Below are positions 1-10,690 of a stretch of DNA of 64,000 bases, piece after piece. The stretch is from assembly GCA_022414725.1 (NCBI GenBank), contig CM039463.1, forward strand, positions 84,790,620 through 84,854,619, in the 5' to 3' direction. This DNA is from Microglena sp. YARC. Its lineage: Eukaryota; Chlorophyta; Chlorophyceae; Chlamydomonadales; Chlamydomonadaceae. The notes beneath the pieces were generated by a model, which did no database searches, had not been told where the DNA came from, and saw only the letters and a list, made by a program, of their open reading frames with translations. A program made the position numbers and the translations under genes. Numbering within the stretch: the stretch's first letter is position 1; every line of letters begins with the position of its first letter.

Positions 1-560
1 AGCCCGATAAGCGCCCTTGAGGCTGCTTGCTACAGAATGGGCGGGAGATGCGATTTGCCTTGTATGGTATGCCTGAACCACCCTCATGTAACAACTTAAT
101 TAATGCATGTTACTTATCAATAATATCATAATATGGCTTAGCTGAACCTACCCATACTGTAGCCCGATAAGCGCCCTTGAGGCTGCTTGCTACAGAATGG
201 GCGGGAGATGCGATTTGCCTTGTATGGTATGCCTGAACCACCCTCATGTAACAACTTAATTAATGCATGTTACTTATCAATAATATCATAATATGGCTTA
301 GCTGAACCTACCCATACTGTAGCCCGATAAGCGCCCTTGAGGCTGCTTGCTACAGAATGGGCGGGAGATGCGATTTGCCTTGTATGGTATGCCTGAACCA
401 CCCTCATGTAACAACTTAATTAATGCATGTCAGTAATAAAAAATATGGCTTAGCTGCACCTGCCCATTATGTAGCCGCATAAGCGCCCTTGAGGCTGCTT
501 GCTACAAAATGGTGGTCAATGCGTTTAGCCATGTATGCATCCACCACCCTCTGCACACAC
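1..560. repeat. 160-bp tandem repeat, about 3.5 copies
   Basis: A unit beginning AGCCCGATAAGCGCCC starts at 1, 161 and 321, giving an exact 160-bp period. The third copy is internally shortened, and a fourth, diverged one starts near 471. The first two copies are almost identical, so the duplication is recent. The array probably continues to the left of the window. No coding capacity is visible. Confidence 0.9.
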
Positions 561-804
561 TTAAGTCACCAACATGATAAGTGCAGCACATTCTAAGCAG
601 CATTATCTTACTCATTCTAATGTTTTTCCCTTGCAGGTCATTCATGAATGCTGGCTGTTGGGAGCAAGTAAAGGACGAATATGCAGTAGTGGAGCTGCCT
701 GGAAGCTGCCATCATGTGGTGCCAAGCTTAGCCAATGGGATATTAAGGCATGTTAGTGCCCTGAATATATAGTAGCATGGAGCAGTAATCATAGGGTGAC
801 TTTA
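561..804. other. Unassigned spacer
   Basis: Two overlapping 60-codon open frames occur here (from 574 and 581). Neither has a recognisable domain or splice context. I see no gene. Confidence 0.4.
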
Positions 805-897
805 GTTTGGGTTTTGTTTATGAGGGTTTAAAGGTACTGCCTGTCCTTGTTGACCAGGACAGGCAGTACCTTTAAACCCTCATACAAAAAACCCAAA
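805..897. repeat. Near-perfect hairpin, arms about 42 bp
   Basis: TTTAAAGGTACTGCCTGTCC and its reverse complement face each other across a loop of about 8 nt. The outer arms also pair (TTTGGGTTTTG with CAAAAAACCCAAA). This looks like a small fold-back element. It is not a bacterial-type terminator, because the setting is a eukaryotic nuclear genome. Confidence 0.85.
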
Positions 898-1094
898 AAT
901 TTAATTTGAAATTTCAAGCACAGCAGTAGATAGGCCTATTATCCCTTCCACCACCTTGGACAATAGCCGGGCCTGGTAGTTGACAATATACAGCCTTCTT
1001 GTGCGATACCCACGAGAGCACTGTATTGTATTCATCAATTGTGCGATACCCACAACGATGAATACTTTCCCTACAACTGAATTAGACCTAACTT

Positions 1095-1500
1095 CCAGCC
1101 AGCTCCATTAGGTTGTACAGCTTCCAGCCATGGGTTGTACAGCTTCCAGCTAGCTCCTTAGGTTGTAGAACTTCCAGCCAGCTTCAATAGACTTTCACTT
1201 TGTGTGACAGGTTGTACAGCTTCTAGCCAGATCCATTAGGTTGTACAGCTTCCAGCCAGCTGCATTAGGTTGTACAGCTTCTAGCCAGATCCATTAGGTT
1301 TGTAGAGCTTCCAGCCAGCTCCATTAGACTTTCACTTGTGTGGCAGGTTGTAAAGCTTCCACCCAGCTCCATTAGGTTGTACAGCTTCCAGCCAGCTCCA
1401 TAAGACTTTCACTTTGTGTGCCAGGTTGTATAGCTTCCAGCCAGCTCCATTAGGCTGTCTCTCTGTATATTAGGTTGTTGTGTAGCTTCGAGCCAGCTAA
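1095..1500. repeat. Degenerate tandem repeat, 30-60 bp units
   Basis: The phrase GTTGTACAGCTTCCAGCCAG recurs about ten times with small changes. It is sometimes followed by an ACTTTCACTTTGTGTG insert, giving alternating short and long units. It is non-coding. Confidence 0.8.
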
Positions 1501-1661
1501 GCCGTCCTCAGCAGGAAAATTAAATATATGATACCAATTTGTTTTCTGGCATTATATTTGTTTCCTTTCTTGTAAAAGTTTCTTTCCTACCATTGTCCAA
1601 AGTGCGAGTACTTAAACACGCACACACACCCTACTTGGGCTGTTTCCAAACTCCTACATTC

Positions 1662-1733
1662 AACTTCAACTTGGTTACATAGCCAGACTTCAACTTGGTT
1701 ACATAGCCAGACTTCAACTTGGTTACATAGCCA
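1662..1733. repeat. 24-bp tandem repeat, 3 copies
   Basis: Three exact copies of a unit containing CTTCAACTTGGTTACATAGC. The period is a multiple of three, so a short minus-strand frame stays open across it. That frame has no other support. Confidence 0.85.
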
Positions 1734-1734
1734 G

Positions 1735-2220
1735 TTGTGACACTTGAGATTACAGCCATCATCTTGCTAGCACCTACACCCCACCCTAGATTTTTGTCTA
1801 GCCAATGAAAGCACAACTAATGTACTACAAGGTACGGATTTGTGCCGGTTATCGCTAGGCGCTCGCCCGCCTCGGATTCAAAGCTTCCTACCTCTCGGCA
1901 GCCTACATATGGGAGCTTAGCTACATTTCGAAGTGCAATATCTTCGACCACCTTGAATTCCGTTTGATATTGTCTTGATTGACTTCCGTCTGATTCAATG
2001 AATAAGCTGCTTGAATTGAATCACTGATTCAAACTGTTTTCAAGGTACCCTGATTCAAGGGGGAAACCGCTTGATAGGGGTTCATTGATTCAAACCAGTT
2101 GATTCAAACGATTTCAAAGGTCTGCCTAAATACCGACGCTCTGTCGAACTGCGACTCATTCAATGCGCGCTAACAAACCAGAATTCGCCCCCGTACAGAC
2201 AGTTTTAGGATAGATCCGAA
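1735..2220. other. Unassigned spacer with repeated TTGATTCAA words
   Basis: GATTCAA or TTGAATC recurs about ten times between 1950 and 2120 in both orientations. It is too irregular to call a clean tandem array. No gene is seen. Confidence 0.4.
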
Positions 2221-2224
2221 TTAG

Positions 2225-3124
2225 ATTTGTGTTAGATTACATTACATTACATGTTAAAGTCTACTTGACACCGCGAGGGTGTATGAGACTCTGTGCTTTA
2301 AACAAAAAGAAAAAGCACCCACAAAGCAAAAAACCCCATTACATCAGGGGTGTGTCGAGGACAAACAAACCAAACTCCCAACCACCGTTTTGGTGGCGTA
2401 GGTATTAAACCCCTTAGAGCAGGACCCAGATCTCAACCACTTACAGTGGCGGAGGTAAGAAGCTAACAAATGAGAAGTCTCAAGAAGAAAAAAAAGGGAT
2501 AATAAATTACGGTGCCACTAAGCAGTCCAGGGCTTCCTGTCTTGCTCTTCTACAAGTAGAAAGATAGTCGGCTAGGTTGCTCCAAAAAGACTTAGTGCCA
2601 TTTCCATTCATAAAGGTTCTGAATGTGGAATCGCAGAATTCCACATTCCATACGGTTAAGTCGGTATCCTCATGGACATGCCTATAAATATCTGTAAACA
2701 GATTCTGGTAGCGGAGGCGAATATCATTATAAAAAGGGCACTCAAACATATGCATTTCATCCTCAGTTTTTTGGAACCCACACATTTGACAGTGTCTCAT
2801 TGAGCGAGGGATGTGTGCTCTATCCACCACCCTCATTCTTTCTGTGTTCAGCCAATGGGAACCCATTCTAAACTGTGCTATAGAACGAATCTGATCCTGC
2901 TTATGTAAGGCGGATGTAAAGGGAATCAAGCCATTCTCATCATTGCTGTTGGCTGCGAACCATTTTTGGTATCGGAGGCGTTTAAAGCCAACCCTTCTCT
3001 CATCAGGGATGTCTCTAACTGCATTGGTGTCACTTGGGTATTTAAACCTCCATGTACATCGGATTTGTGTTAGATACGCGTCGGTATCACACCGTGCGCG
3101 ACACCTGATGCGGTGAGATGACAT
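2225..3124 (-). mobile_element. LINE-type non-LTR retrotransposon, 3' remnant
   Basis: This holds the ORF at 2507-3124 and its presumed 3' untranslated tail. Read on the minus strand, the tail reaches short TAATG repeats near 2236-2252, which could be the simple-repeat terminus that many LINEs carry. The 5' side is lost: the ORF starts next to the palindromic element at 3147. The endonuclease and reverse-transcriptase core are not in the window. Confidence 0.55.
2507..3124 (-). pseudogene. C-terminal part of a LINE reverse-transcriptase protein (zinc-binding tail)
   Basis: This 205-residue open frame carries FRMGSHWLNTE followed by a Cys/His cluster, HCQMCGFQKTEDEMHMFECP. The CX2C...HX4CP pattern is the zinc-binding segment found after the reverse-transcriptase domain of LINE proteins. 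It is followed by a Trp/Arg-rich tail ending RRARQEALDCL. No polymerase YXDD motif is present. The start codon marks only where the surviving frame begins. The family assignment rests on the motif pattern; the clade is not determined. Confidence 0.6.
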
Positions 3125-3146
3125 TTTAGAAATTCAGGCCAAAATA

Positions 3147-3470
3147 CACGGTGTGATGGAACGGTGCGATAAACGTCCCGGACAAAAACACGGGGTGATA
3201 AACACTAGAACGGGGTGATAAACTGGGTACATATAGCATTATGTAATTAATCCAAATATAAACCAAAAATATCGTATCTATGGATAAAAATAGAATTACA
3301 TTAATCCGCGGATTAATATAATTCTATTTTTATCCATAGATACCATATTTTTGGTTTATATTTGGATTAATTACATAATGCTATCTGTACCCAGTTTATC
3401 ACCCCGTTCTCGTGTTTATCACCCCGTGTTTTTGTCCGGGACGTTTATCGCACCGTTCCATCACACCGTG
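3147..3470. mobile_element. 324-bp palindromic MITE with TA target duplication
   Basis: The whole element is one near-perfect inverted repeat. The left end CACGGTGTGATGGAACGG is matched by CCGTTCCATCACACCGTG on the right, and pairing continues to a short centre near 3305 (ATTAATCCGCGGATTAAT). It is flanked by TA at 3145-3146 and 3471-3472. TA target sites are typical of Tc1/mariner-type transposition, so it is probably a non-autonomous element of that kind. It interrupts the end of the copia integrase frame. Confidence 0.85.
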
Positions 3471-3472
3471 TA

Positions 3473-4630
3473 TACGCAGTATCGGAACCAGACCAGTGTT
3501 CAAGGTCATCACTCACACTCTCGGTGACGGCTACATCGTCGCAATGCCTTGTCCGGTATAAGCCACCAGGGACAGCAGGAGGCGAAGGGATCAACAACGC
3601 CCGCGAGCCGTCCGAACAGGTGGACGGGGGGTGGCGACGTGTAGGCAGCGGACCTATGACAGGCTCCACTATGACCTGAGGCTGTCCATATCCTAAAGCT
3701 TCGCCGACGGAACTTGGCGCAGAGGAAGGCCTGGCGACCCCCTGAGATTCGGGTAAAAAATTGCCTGAAGGAACAGCAGAATCCCCCCTGCCCAGTACCT
3801 TCACACGCAATACAGCACCATCAGTCCCTGACCTGGGACGCAAATTCATCCCATGACCAGTACAGCGGTCAACAATCGGGGTCGGTAATGGGTCTAGGAC
3901 ATTACCAGTAGTATCAAGCACTTGTCCGTTGATAGCGGCAGGGGTGCGAGAAATATACCGGGATCCATCATAGGGAGATAGCCCAGGTATGCAGGTATAG
4001 CTGAACTGCTCATAGAAGAGCACATCACGACTCTCTACTACCTGGCGCAACTTAGGAACCCAAACAAAATAACCCTTGCTCACCAGAGAATACCCAACCA
4101 GTCTACCAGATAACGCCCTTTCGTCCAGCTTGTTGCGCTTCTTCCCATTTACTAATGTAACATAGCAAGGGCAACCAAACACACGCAACAACGACACATC
4201 AGGCATAACCCCGAAGAACAGCTCATAAGGAGTCTTGTCACCCTGATTGGGCAGCCGATTTCGTAGGTAACAAGCAGCTAGGAAGGCATAGGGCCAAAAG
4301 GACTTAGCTAGTTTAGACTCTAAGTGAATACTCCTAGCTATGTTCTGCAAGACCCCATTATACCTCTCCACAGTTGCATTCTGCTGAGCAGTGTATGCCA
4401 TAGATAATTCATGCACAGCTCCTATCGATTTCAACCAATCCTCGAACCACTCCACTATAAATTCCTTAGTCCTGTCAGATCTCAGACATTTGAAAGCAAA
4501 CCCATGTAGCTGATTCATCCATCTGAGGATGATAGTTTGGACTGCTAAGGGAGCTTCACCCTTGGTTCTCAAGCACAATACCTCAGCATAGCCAGAGTAT
4601 TGGTCTGTGAGACACAAGATGTAAAACTCC
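3473..4630 (-). pseudogene. Copia integrase catalytic core
   Basis: All three catalytic acidic residues are visible: Asp in LTDQYSGY, Asp in LRSDRTKEF and Glu in NATVERYNGVL. Thirty-five residues separate the last two (DD35E). The copia-specific stretch SFWPYAFLAACYLRNRLPN and the GCPCYVTLV and GRLVGYSLVSKGYFVW blocks follow. The C-terminal Ser/Pro-rich linker runs into the palindromic MITE at 3470. It is joined to the protease frame only through a further frameshift near 4630. Confidence 0.85.
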
Positions 4631-4639
4631 CACGCAAAC

Positions 4640-5345
4640 CTCTAACATGAACTGGTCCCATGATGTCCAAGTGAAGACGTTGGAGAGGTGCACGGATCTT
4701 AGTTTTGCTTGCCTTAGGAAAAGGGAGACGTTTTGCCTTTGCCTTCTGACAAGCATCACATGGGATCTTAGCCAGTTCTGTACTTGTTTGAGGGTGAGGG
4801 GTAAGTTGTTAACCAGACCATCCCTGACAAGCTTGTGCATGGCATCATAGCCAGGGTGACCCAGCCGCCTATGCCACAGCCATTCAGGAGTGGTAGGGAT
4901 AACAACTCCACCATCCTCATCAACATCAAGTGCAAAAACTGGGTAATGGTTAGCACTAAACAAACGGCCATTGGGGTTTACACAAGGACTACAGGTAAAC
5001 TTGTATACACCATCACTGGAGGCAGGGAAAGACCAGAGCACATGAGAGTTCTGAGTGGCAGTACAACTAAGACTATCAAAAGAAACCTTGCAGTGATGAG
5101 AGTGAGCCACAGCATTTACTGACAGGAGGTTCAGTGGACAGTGGGGTATGTAGAGTACATTTGTTAGAGTGATTGATGTTGGTAACCAATCACTACATAA
5201 CACAATGGATCCCTCACCCACTGACCGTTGAACCACCCCAACACCAAATTTAACTGATGGTCCATTCCTAGAAGCATTATACACAGTTAACAAAGATAGA
5301 TCACCTGTGATGGACATCCCAGCTCCAGAATCAACATGCCAGACA
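4640..5345 (-). pseudogene. Copia protease and GAG-pre-integrase region
   Basis: The aspartic protease active site is WHVDSGAGMSITGD near 5300-5340; DSGA is the catalytic triplet context. The flap-side motif VLYIPHCPLNLLSV follows. The pre-integrase finger begins LWHRRLGHPGYDAMHKLV. After a frameshift near 4790 its cysteine half, CDACQKAKAKRLPFPKAS, is read in another frame, followed by RLHLDIMGPV. Together these are the HHCC finger and the start of the integrase domain. The frameshift makes it non-functional as it stands. Confidence 0.8.
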
Positions 5346-5542
5346 CCCGCAGACAGGCTCGGGCTACAGACGTTAGAAAATTTCGAGGTGCAAGAGAATA
5401 GGACAGAGCTTACCTTCTACTTCTGCATAGCAAACCCATCAATCTGAGCCTGCAAGGAGGACAGTTGCTTTGGAGTAAGCGCACCCGGAAGGGCCAAGTT
5501 AACGGGCATCGGTCCAGGACGCGATGCACCATCCTTGCCCCT

Positions 5543-6240
5543 TTACAGGTGCGGGTGCTTCGTCCAGCAGCGGTCCTCCGAGTGACCCTCCTTGTGGGCG
5601 CATGGTCCCCAAGTGCATTCCAGGCGCCTCTTGGTAGACCCAGAACCCTGAGAACCAGTTCCCTGCCTCCGCGGAAGTGCAGCATTGGCAGGAAACTGGG
5701 GAGTGTTCCGGGACCAACCAGGATGCCTGGCATCAGACTTGGGGAGTGCTATGTTCAGAATGTCTAGCGTCCTATAGTCCTCTAGACAGGACCAGCACTC
5801 AACAGGTTGCTGGTTGTACAGCATGATACCATACTTAATCCGCAGCGATTCGAAACGGGGCAGACTCGCACCTTGAACTATGATACCCATGGCGTGACGC
5901 TGAGTCTGTGGAGACCCAGCACTGCGGATGTCAGTGCACAGACCGCGAACCCGACGAAAGAAAACGTCAACCTGCTCTTGAGGGCTCATGACAGACTCAA
6001 GATACTCTTTCATCAAGAGAGGGACACGAGAGGCAAGGGCATCAGACTGCTGCCTCCGGCTATGCAACAAGATTTCACGAGGCGTAGCGAAGTCCTGGTA
6101 TACCTTGACTAAGGCATCCGTCATGTTGGCAAGCATCATGGTTAAGATCATGAACTCCTGACGGGGCAGGGGCAGTGCACTGAAACCCAACAGTGCAGGA
6201 TCGACACGAGACTCACCATGAGAGGCCGAAGTTCCAGTAG
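5543..6240 (-). pseudogene. Copia gag-like region
   Basis: The frame is open from about 6240, with an internal ATG at 6190. It contains helical gag-like sequence (LANMTDALVKVYQDFATPRE, EQVDVFFRRVRGLCTD). It ends with a Cys/His cluster, CTWGPCAHKEGHSEDRCW, resembling the zinc knuckle of copia gag but not a strict CX2CX4HX4C. It lies just upstream of the protease, as expected. Confidence 0.55.
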
Positions 6241-6254
6241 CAGGAGTAGGGGTC

Positions 6255-7553
6255 CTATCTAGGAGCTAAAGACTCACGAATCCCCAGAAAATACTCAGCA
6301 GCAAGACCAGCGTCATACGCGCGCTGGTCATCTAAGTTCCTGATCTCAGACAGGGACTGCGCAACACTCAGTACTAGCTCGAAGTCAGGACGAACAGGAC
6401 AGAAAGGAAGGGGCACCTTGACGAACTGGTAACCCCGCAGGTCATTGTTCCTACGCCCAATGCCCCCAAAGGTCACACCATTATCGGGAGGGTAGCGAAT
6501 TCCCTGTTTAACCTGTCCTAGAAAATCCCGGCAGTGGATACCTAGCTCAGAGAATGCCATCACGCGCCGAGTGCGACCCTTGCTATCACAATTGGCCCTA
6601 GTGGCCTCCATATCCATCCTACCGTACAGGGTGCGGTTCATGGATTCCGCATAATGGTGCTCCTGGCGGATACGACGATAGTCCTGCAACCGCAGGAGCA
6701 GAGGAGGTCCTCCAGTAAGCAGATGCTCCCAAGACTCGCATGACAGCGAAGGACGCACAGGAGGCGGAGGGCCACGAGCAGGTGGCAGCTCCACCGGCGG
6801 AGGCGGAGGGGGCTCCTGCGAAGGGCCAGCAGAGGATGTGCGTCCAGCCGTAGCAGCAGCTTCTCGAGCACGAGTATTGTAGCCAGGGAGACCTCGCTCC
6901 ATAGGCATGGTAAAAGACGCAGACCTATTCATCAAAGACGGCCTGGCCACCTCCGGGTGGACTGGTGGAAGAGGCGCAAGCAGAGGCGCAGAAGAGGGCT
7001 CAGGCTTATACACAGGGGAAGGCTCAAGCGCAGGTGCCGATGAAGGTTCAAACACTGGTGAGACGGTGGCAGTGTGAAACACACGAGTAGCAGTTGATGG
7101 AGTAACACCACCGAAGTCACCACTCGTAGCACTCTGCAGATCATCATCATCATCATCATCAAAGTCATCATCATCATCATCGCTGAATCGAGCAGCTGGT
7201 GGTGGAGGTGCCATTGCATACTGGATGATCTGAGTAGAGACACAACAGAGACGCATCAGAACGTCCTCAACCTTAGGAGAGAGGCGTCGGACAGTAGCAG
7301 AAGGAACCGCAGAGTTGGAGAATTGATTGGGGGGGGTTACTTCCACGATGGCGGAAGGACTCTCATGACCGTTAGCAGAGGTCGCTGGCGCACAAACATC
7401 TAGCCAATCAATAAGAGGAACCGTGTCCTCCGTTGGAAGGACTCGGTCGCAGCCATTGCTGATGATGACACTGCGGATTCCGCGCGACCAAGAAAGACCA
7501 TTTGACTCATGGAGTTTCTCAAAGCCGGCGGGAGTCCCTCTAGGAAGTTGCAT
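6255..7553 (-). pseudogene. Copia-associated N-terminal ORF
   Basis: A 432-residue frame. It has a Pro-rich and Ser-rich middle, a run of Asp (SDDDDDDFDDDDDDDL) encoded by a TCA/ATC simple repeat at 7141-7181, and a more globular C-terminal half that includes YRRIRQEHHYAESMNRTLYG. It ends at a TAG next to the gag frame, which continues in another phase. I infer that it is the 5' part of the same element's polyprotein, because strand and spacing fit. No recognised domain confirms this. Confidence 0.45.
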
Positions 7554-7930
7554 TGAAAAGCAGTGGTAGTAAATGAAGGACCGTATAACCTATCAGCTTG
7601 AATACACTCCAGAGAGTGGACAGAGATGCTTGCGTGAAGCAGACGCGCCAATCTATACACGGAGACGAGAATAACGTTACAAGGACAGGCGGACGCCAAA
7701 GAGCACCATCGGTGGAAGAGGCGGTAGCCAGACCCTGAGTCTAGAACCTAAGCCAGGAATCTTAAGCCTGGTGCCGGTAATACAGCGCGTGTCAGTGTAA
7801 CCGGTGACGCAGCCAACAGGAAGCTGTCACTACGGGAAGCTATCACAGTACTGGCAGAGCCGATAGTTCTAAGGAAGTACATAAGTAGTCACCAAGTCAT
7901 AAAACGCGTGAGAGCACCGCAATTCATGCT
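7554..7930. other. Region 5' of the copia element
   Basis: It may hold the element's leader or LTR. I could not find a matching copy elsewhere in the window. A shadow ORF at 7400-7699 overlaps it and is not supported. Confidence 0.3.
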
Positions 7931-7934
7931 GATA

Positions 7935-8032
7935 GATGGTAGCCTGTCCAGTTAAGGTAGGAGACAGCTCCCCACCCGCGTACGACAGGCTCCCTTAACA
8001 CCACGCCCCACCAGGCGTTATCATTACCATTA
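7935..8032 (+). mobile_element. SINE copy 3 (3' part only)
   Basis: It matches the body and 3' end of the SINE at 31329-31542, including GATGGTAGCYTGTCCAGTT, CCCGCGTACGAC and GCCCCACCAGGCGTTATCAT. No convincing box A or box B remains upstream, so it is 5'-truncated or decayed. Confidence 0.8.
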
Positions 8033-8035
8033 CTA

Positions 8036-8530
8036 CATTGGGACGACAGTTGAGCCAGAACACCATTGGGACAAAAGTAGAGGCAGTACACCATTGGGAC
8101 AACAGTGGAGGCAGTACACCATCGGGCAATAGTAGAGGCAGTACACTATTGGGACAATAGTAGAGGCAGTACACCATTGGTGCAACAGTAGAGGCAGTAC
8201 ACCATTGGGATAAATGTAGGATAGAGGCAGTACACCATTGGGACAACAGTGGAGGCAGTACAACAGTGGGACCACAGTGGAGGCAGTACACGACTCGGAC
8301 AAAAGTAGAGGCAGTACACCAATGGGACAACAGTGGAGGCAGTACACCATTGGGACAATAGTAGAGGCAGTACACCATTGGTGCAACAGTAGAGGCATAA
8401 CACCATTGGGAAAACTGTAAAGGCAGTACACCATTGGGACAACAGTGGAGGCAGTACAACATTGGGAACACAATAGCTGAAGTACTTCATTGGACCATAA
8501 GTAGAGGCAGTACACCATTGGGAAAATACT
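8036..8530. repeat. 28-bp minisatellite, about 17 copies
   Basis: The unit contains GGAGGCAGTACACCATTGGG with CAACAGT or CAATAGT variants. Since 28 is not divisible by three, several frames stay open on the minus strand and give Tyr/Cys-rich pseudo-proteins. These are artefacts. The array abuts SINE copy 3. Confidence 0.9.
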
Positions 8531-8574
8531 AGCGGTAACATTTACACACAGATCTTGGCAGAAAGCCACTTTTG

Positions 8575-8770
8575 TTAAATGCGGCGCGTCGCAAATTGTG
8601 CGAGCCCAGTGCGACACGTTGCCCCCTAAACCTCGGGGAGCCCGAATGCGGAGACCGAGGGGATCACAGGGGGCATTTCTGGCTGGTTAAGCCAAACTCA
8701 TGCATGATGCAACACCATGCAGCGACGGAATGGTGTGTCGTCGCCGCAAAAACACATAGAGGAATGAAAT
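8575..8770 (+). repeat. Dispersed repeat family B, copy 1
   Basis: It contains GCGTCGCAAATTG, a GC-rich hairpin around CTCGGGGAGCCCGA, and GCAGCGACGGAATGG. Related copies are at 35805-35930 and 38640-38820 (minus) and 39215-39395 (plus). It is a short non-coding element of unknown class. Confidence 0.6.
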
Positions 8771-9394
8771 CTTGAGCTTGGTTATATATACTTGTAGCTG
8801 TTGGTCCCAAAAGGACCTAGAATCGTCTTTTCGAAAATTGCAATGCTCAGACATGCTCTCATGAAAATTTGACTGGTATAACTATGTCTTGTAATTCTTA
8901 TTACGTCTAGAGTGTGCCGTTTTATTGTGGTTTGACTTTAAACCTGGAAAAGTGATTGGACCGACACACAGACCGACGTGTTTGATAGGCTAATTCCTCT
9001 AGTATTTTGCAATTCGGGTTTGATAGGCTAATTCCTTTAGTATTTTGCAATTCGGGTGGAGAACAGGGTTGTTCAGGACGCTGCGTCCTCCGTCGCAGAT
9101 GCAACGAAGGGTCCGTTGCATCACAGGACGCAACGTGGGGAGGATCCGTTGACCAGAAGGCAGAGGCCGTTGCATTGCAGGACGCAGGCTATACAATTGG
9201 TCTCAGGCAGGAGACCCGGGGGTCCGCCGGAAGTACCCTGGCGGAGAACGCCACCTTGGGCTTGGTACATTGATTGCCATTCATGTCATTCCCCCAGCAT
9301 CCACCTCCACCCATCTTCAAGCTTGCACCTCAATCAATCTTCAAGCTTGAACCACACAAAAATGTAGTCATCATTAACCAACCCCAACACGAGT
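8771..9394. other. Spacer with a 38-bp direct duplication
   Basis: TTTGATAGGCTAATTCCT is repeated at 8981 and 9019 as part of a 38-bp tandem duplication. Overlapping plus-strand ORFs (9007-9273 and 9056-9367) show no domain. No gene is called. Confidence 0.4.
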
Positions 9395-9401
9395 CCAAAT
9401 G
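9395..9401. repeat. Left target-site duplication CCAAATG
   Basis: An identical CCAAATG lies at 16978-16984, immediately outside the inverted ends of the fold-back element. Confidence 0.8.
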
Positions 9402-10690
9402 CAGCTAACTCACCAGATGTAAACGTACGCCACGCTTAGGTACAAATCCTATGCGTGGCGTACGTTTGCCCGACGGCATCCATAGCCCCAACGTACGCGT
9501 AGCATACGTTCGCCCACCTCGAAGCCAACCCAAACGTATGCTATGCATACGTTCGCCCCATGACATAACCAGCCCAAACGTATGCAAAGCATACGTTTGC
9601 CCCAGCTCGAAGCCAACCCGGACGTACGCCTGGCATACGTTCGCCCCACCTCGAAGCCAACCCAAACGTATGAATAGCATACGTTCGCCCCACGGCATAT
9701 CCGGCCCAAACGTAAGCAAAGCATACGTTCGCCCACCCTGAAACCAACCCAAACGTATGTATAGAATACGTTCGCTCCACGGCATAACCAGCCCAAACGT
9801 ATGCCTAGCATACGTTTGCCCCACCTCGCAACCAGCCCAAACGTATGCCTAGCATAAGTTTGCCCCACCTCGAAGCCAACCCAAACGTATGCATAGCATA
9901 CGTTCGCCCCACCGCATAACCAGCCCGTACGTATGCTATGCGTACGTTCGCCCCACCTCGAAACCAGCCCAAACGTACGCCTAGCATACGTTCTTCCCAC
10001 CGTGAAACCAGCCCAAACGTACGCCTAGCATACGTTAGTCCCACCTTGAAGCCAACCCAGACGTATGCACAGCATACGTTCGCCCCACCTCATGACCAGC
10101 CCAAACGTATGCATAGCATACGTTCACCCCACCTTGAAACCAGCCCAAACGTACGCATGGCATACGTTCGTCCAACGGATTAACCAACCCAAACGTATGC
10201 ATTCTGTACGTTCGCCCCACCTCGCAACCAGCCCAAACGTATGCCTAGCATACGTTTGCCCCACCTCGCAACCAGCCCAAACGTATGCCTAGCATACGTT
10301 TGCCCCACCTCGAAGCCAACCCAAACGTATGCATAGCATACGTTCGCCCCACCGCATAACCAGCCCATACGTATGCTATGCGTACGTTCGCCCCACCTCG
10401 AAACCAGCCCAAACGTACGCCTAGCATACGTTCTTCCCACCGTGAAACCAGCCCAAACGTACGCCTAGCATACGTTAGTCCCACCTTGAAGCCAACCCAG
10501 ACGTATGCACAGCATACGTTCGCCCCACCTCATGACCAGCCCAAACGTATGCATAGCATACGTTCACCCCACCTTGAAACCAGCCCAAACGTACACAAAG
10601 CATACGTTCGTCCAACGGATTAACCAACCCAAACGTATGCATTCTGTACGTTCGCCCCACCTCGCAACCAGCCCAAACGTGTGCATAGCC
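9402..10690. repeat. Fold-back left arm, outer 44-bp array
   Basis: About 29 units of 44 bp. Each carries its own palindrome (ACGTATGC..GCATACGT) and a spacer such as TCGCCCCACCTCGAAGCCAA. A higher-order duplication of 440 bp (10 units) is visible: the block from about 9840 recurs from about 10280. All long ORFs here are repeat read-throughs. Confidence 0.9.

Larger units (their letters stand above)
3473..7553 (-). mobile_element. Decayed Ty1/copia retrotransposon (gag, protease, integrase; no RT)
   Basis: Reading down from 7553, the order is an N-terminal Pro/Asp-rich ORF, a gag-like ORF, an aspartic protease, a GAG-pre-integrase zinc finger and an integrase core. Protease and integrase upstream of where RT should lie is the copia order. 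At least three frameshifts break the polyprotein (near 6240, 4790 and 4630). Reverse transcriptase and RNase H are absent: the element stops at the palindromic MITE, and LINE sequence lies beyond. No flanking LTR pair was found. Confidence 0.8.

Noticed and set aside
835..890. A rho-independent-type terminator
   Set aside because: The genome is eukaryotic nuclear, and the hairpin has long paired outer arms more like a small fold-back element.
5465..6112. Plus-strand ORFs of about 100 codons across the copia gag region
   Set aside because: They are antisense shadows of the gag and protease frames.
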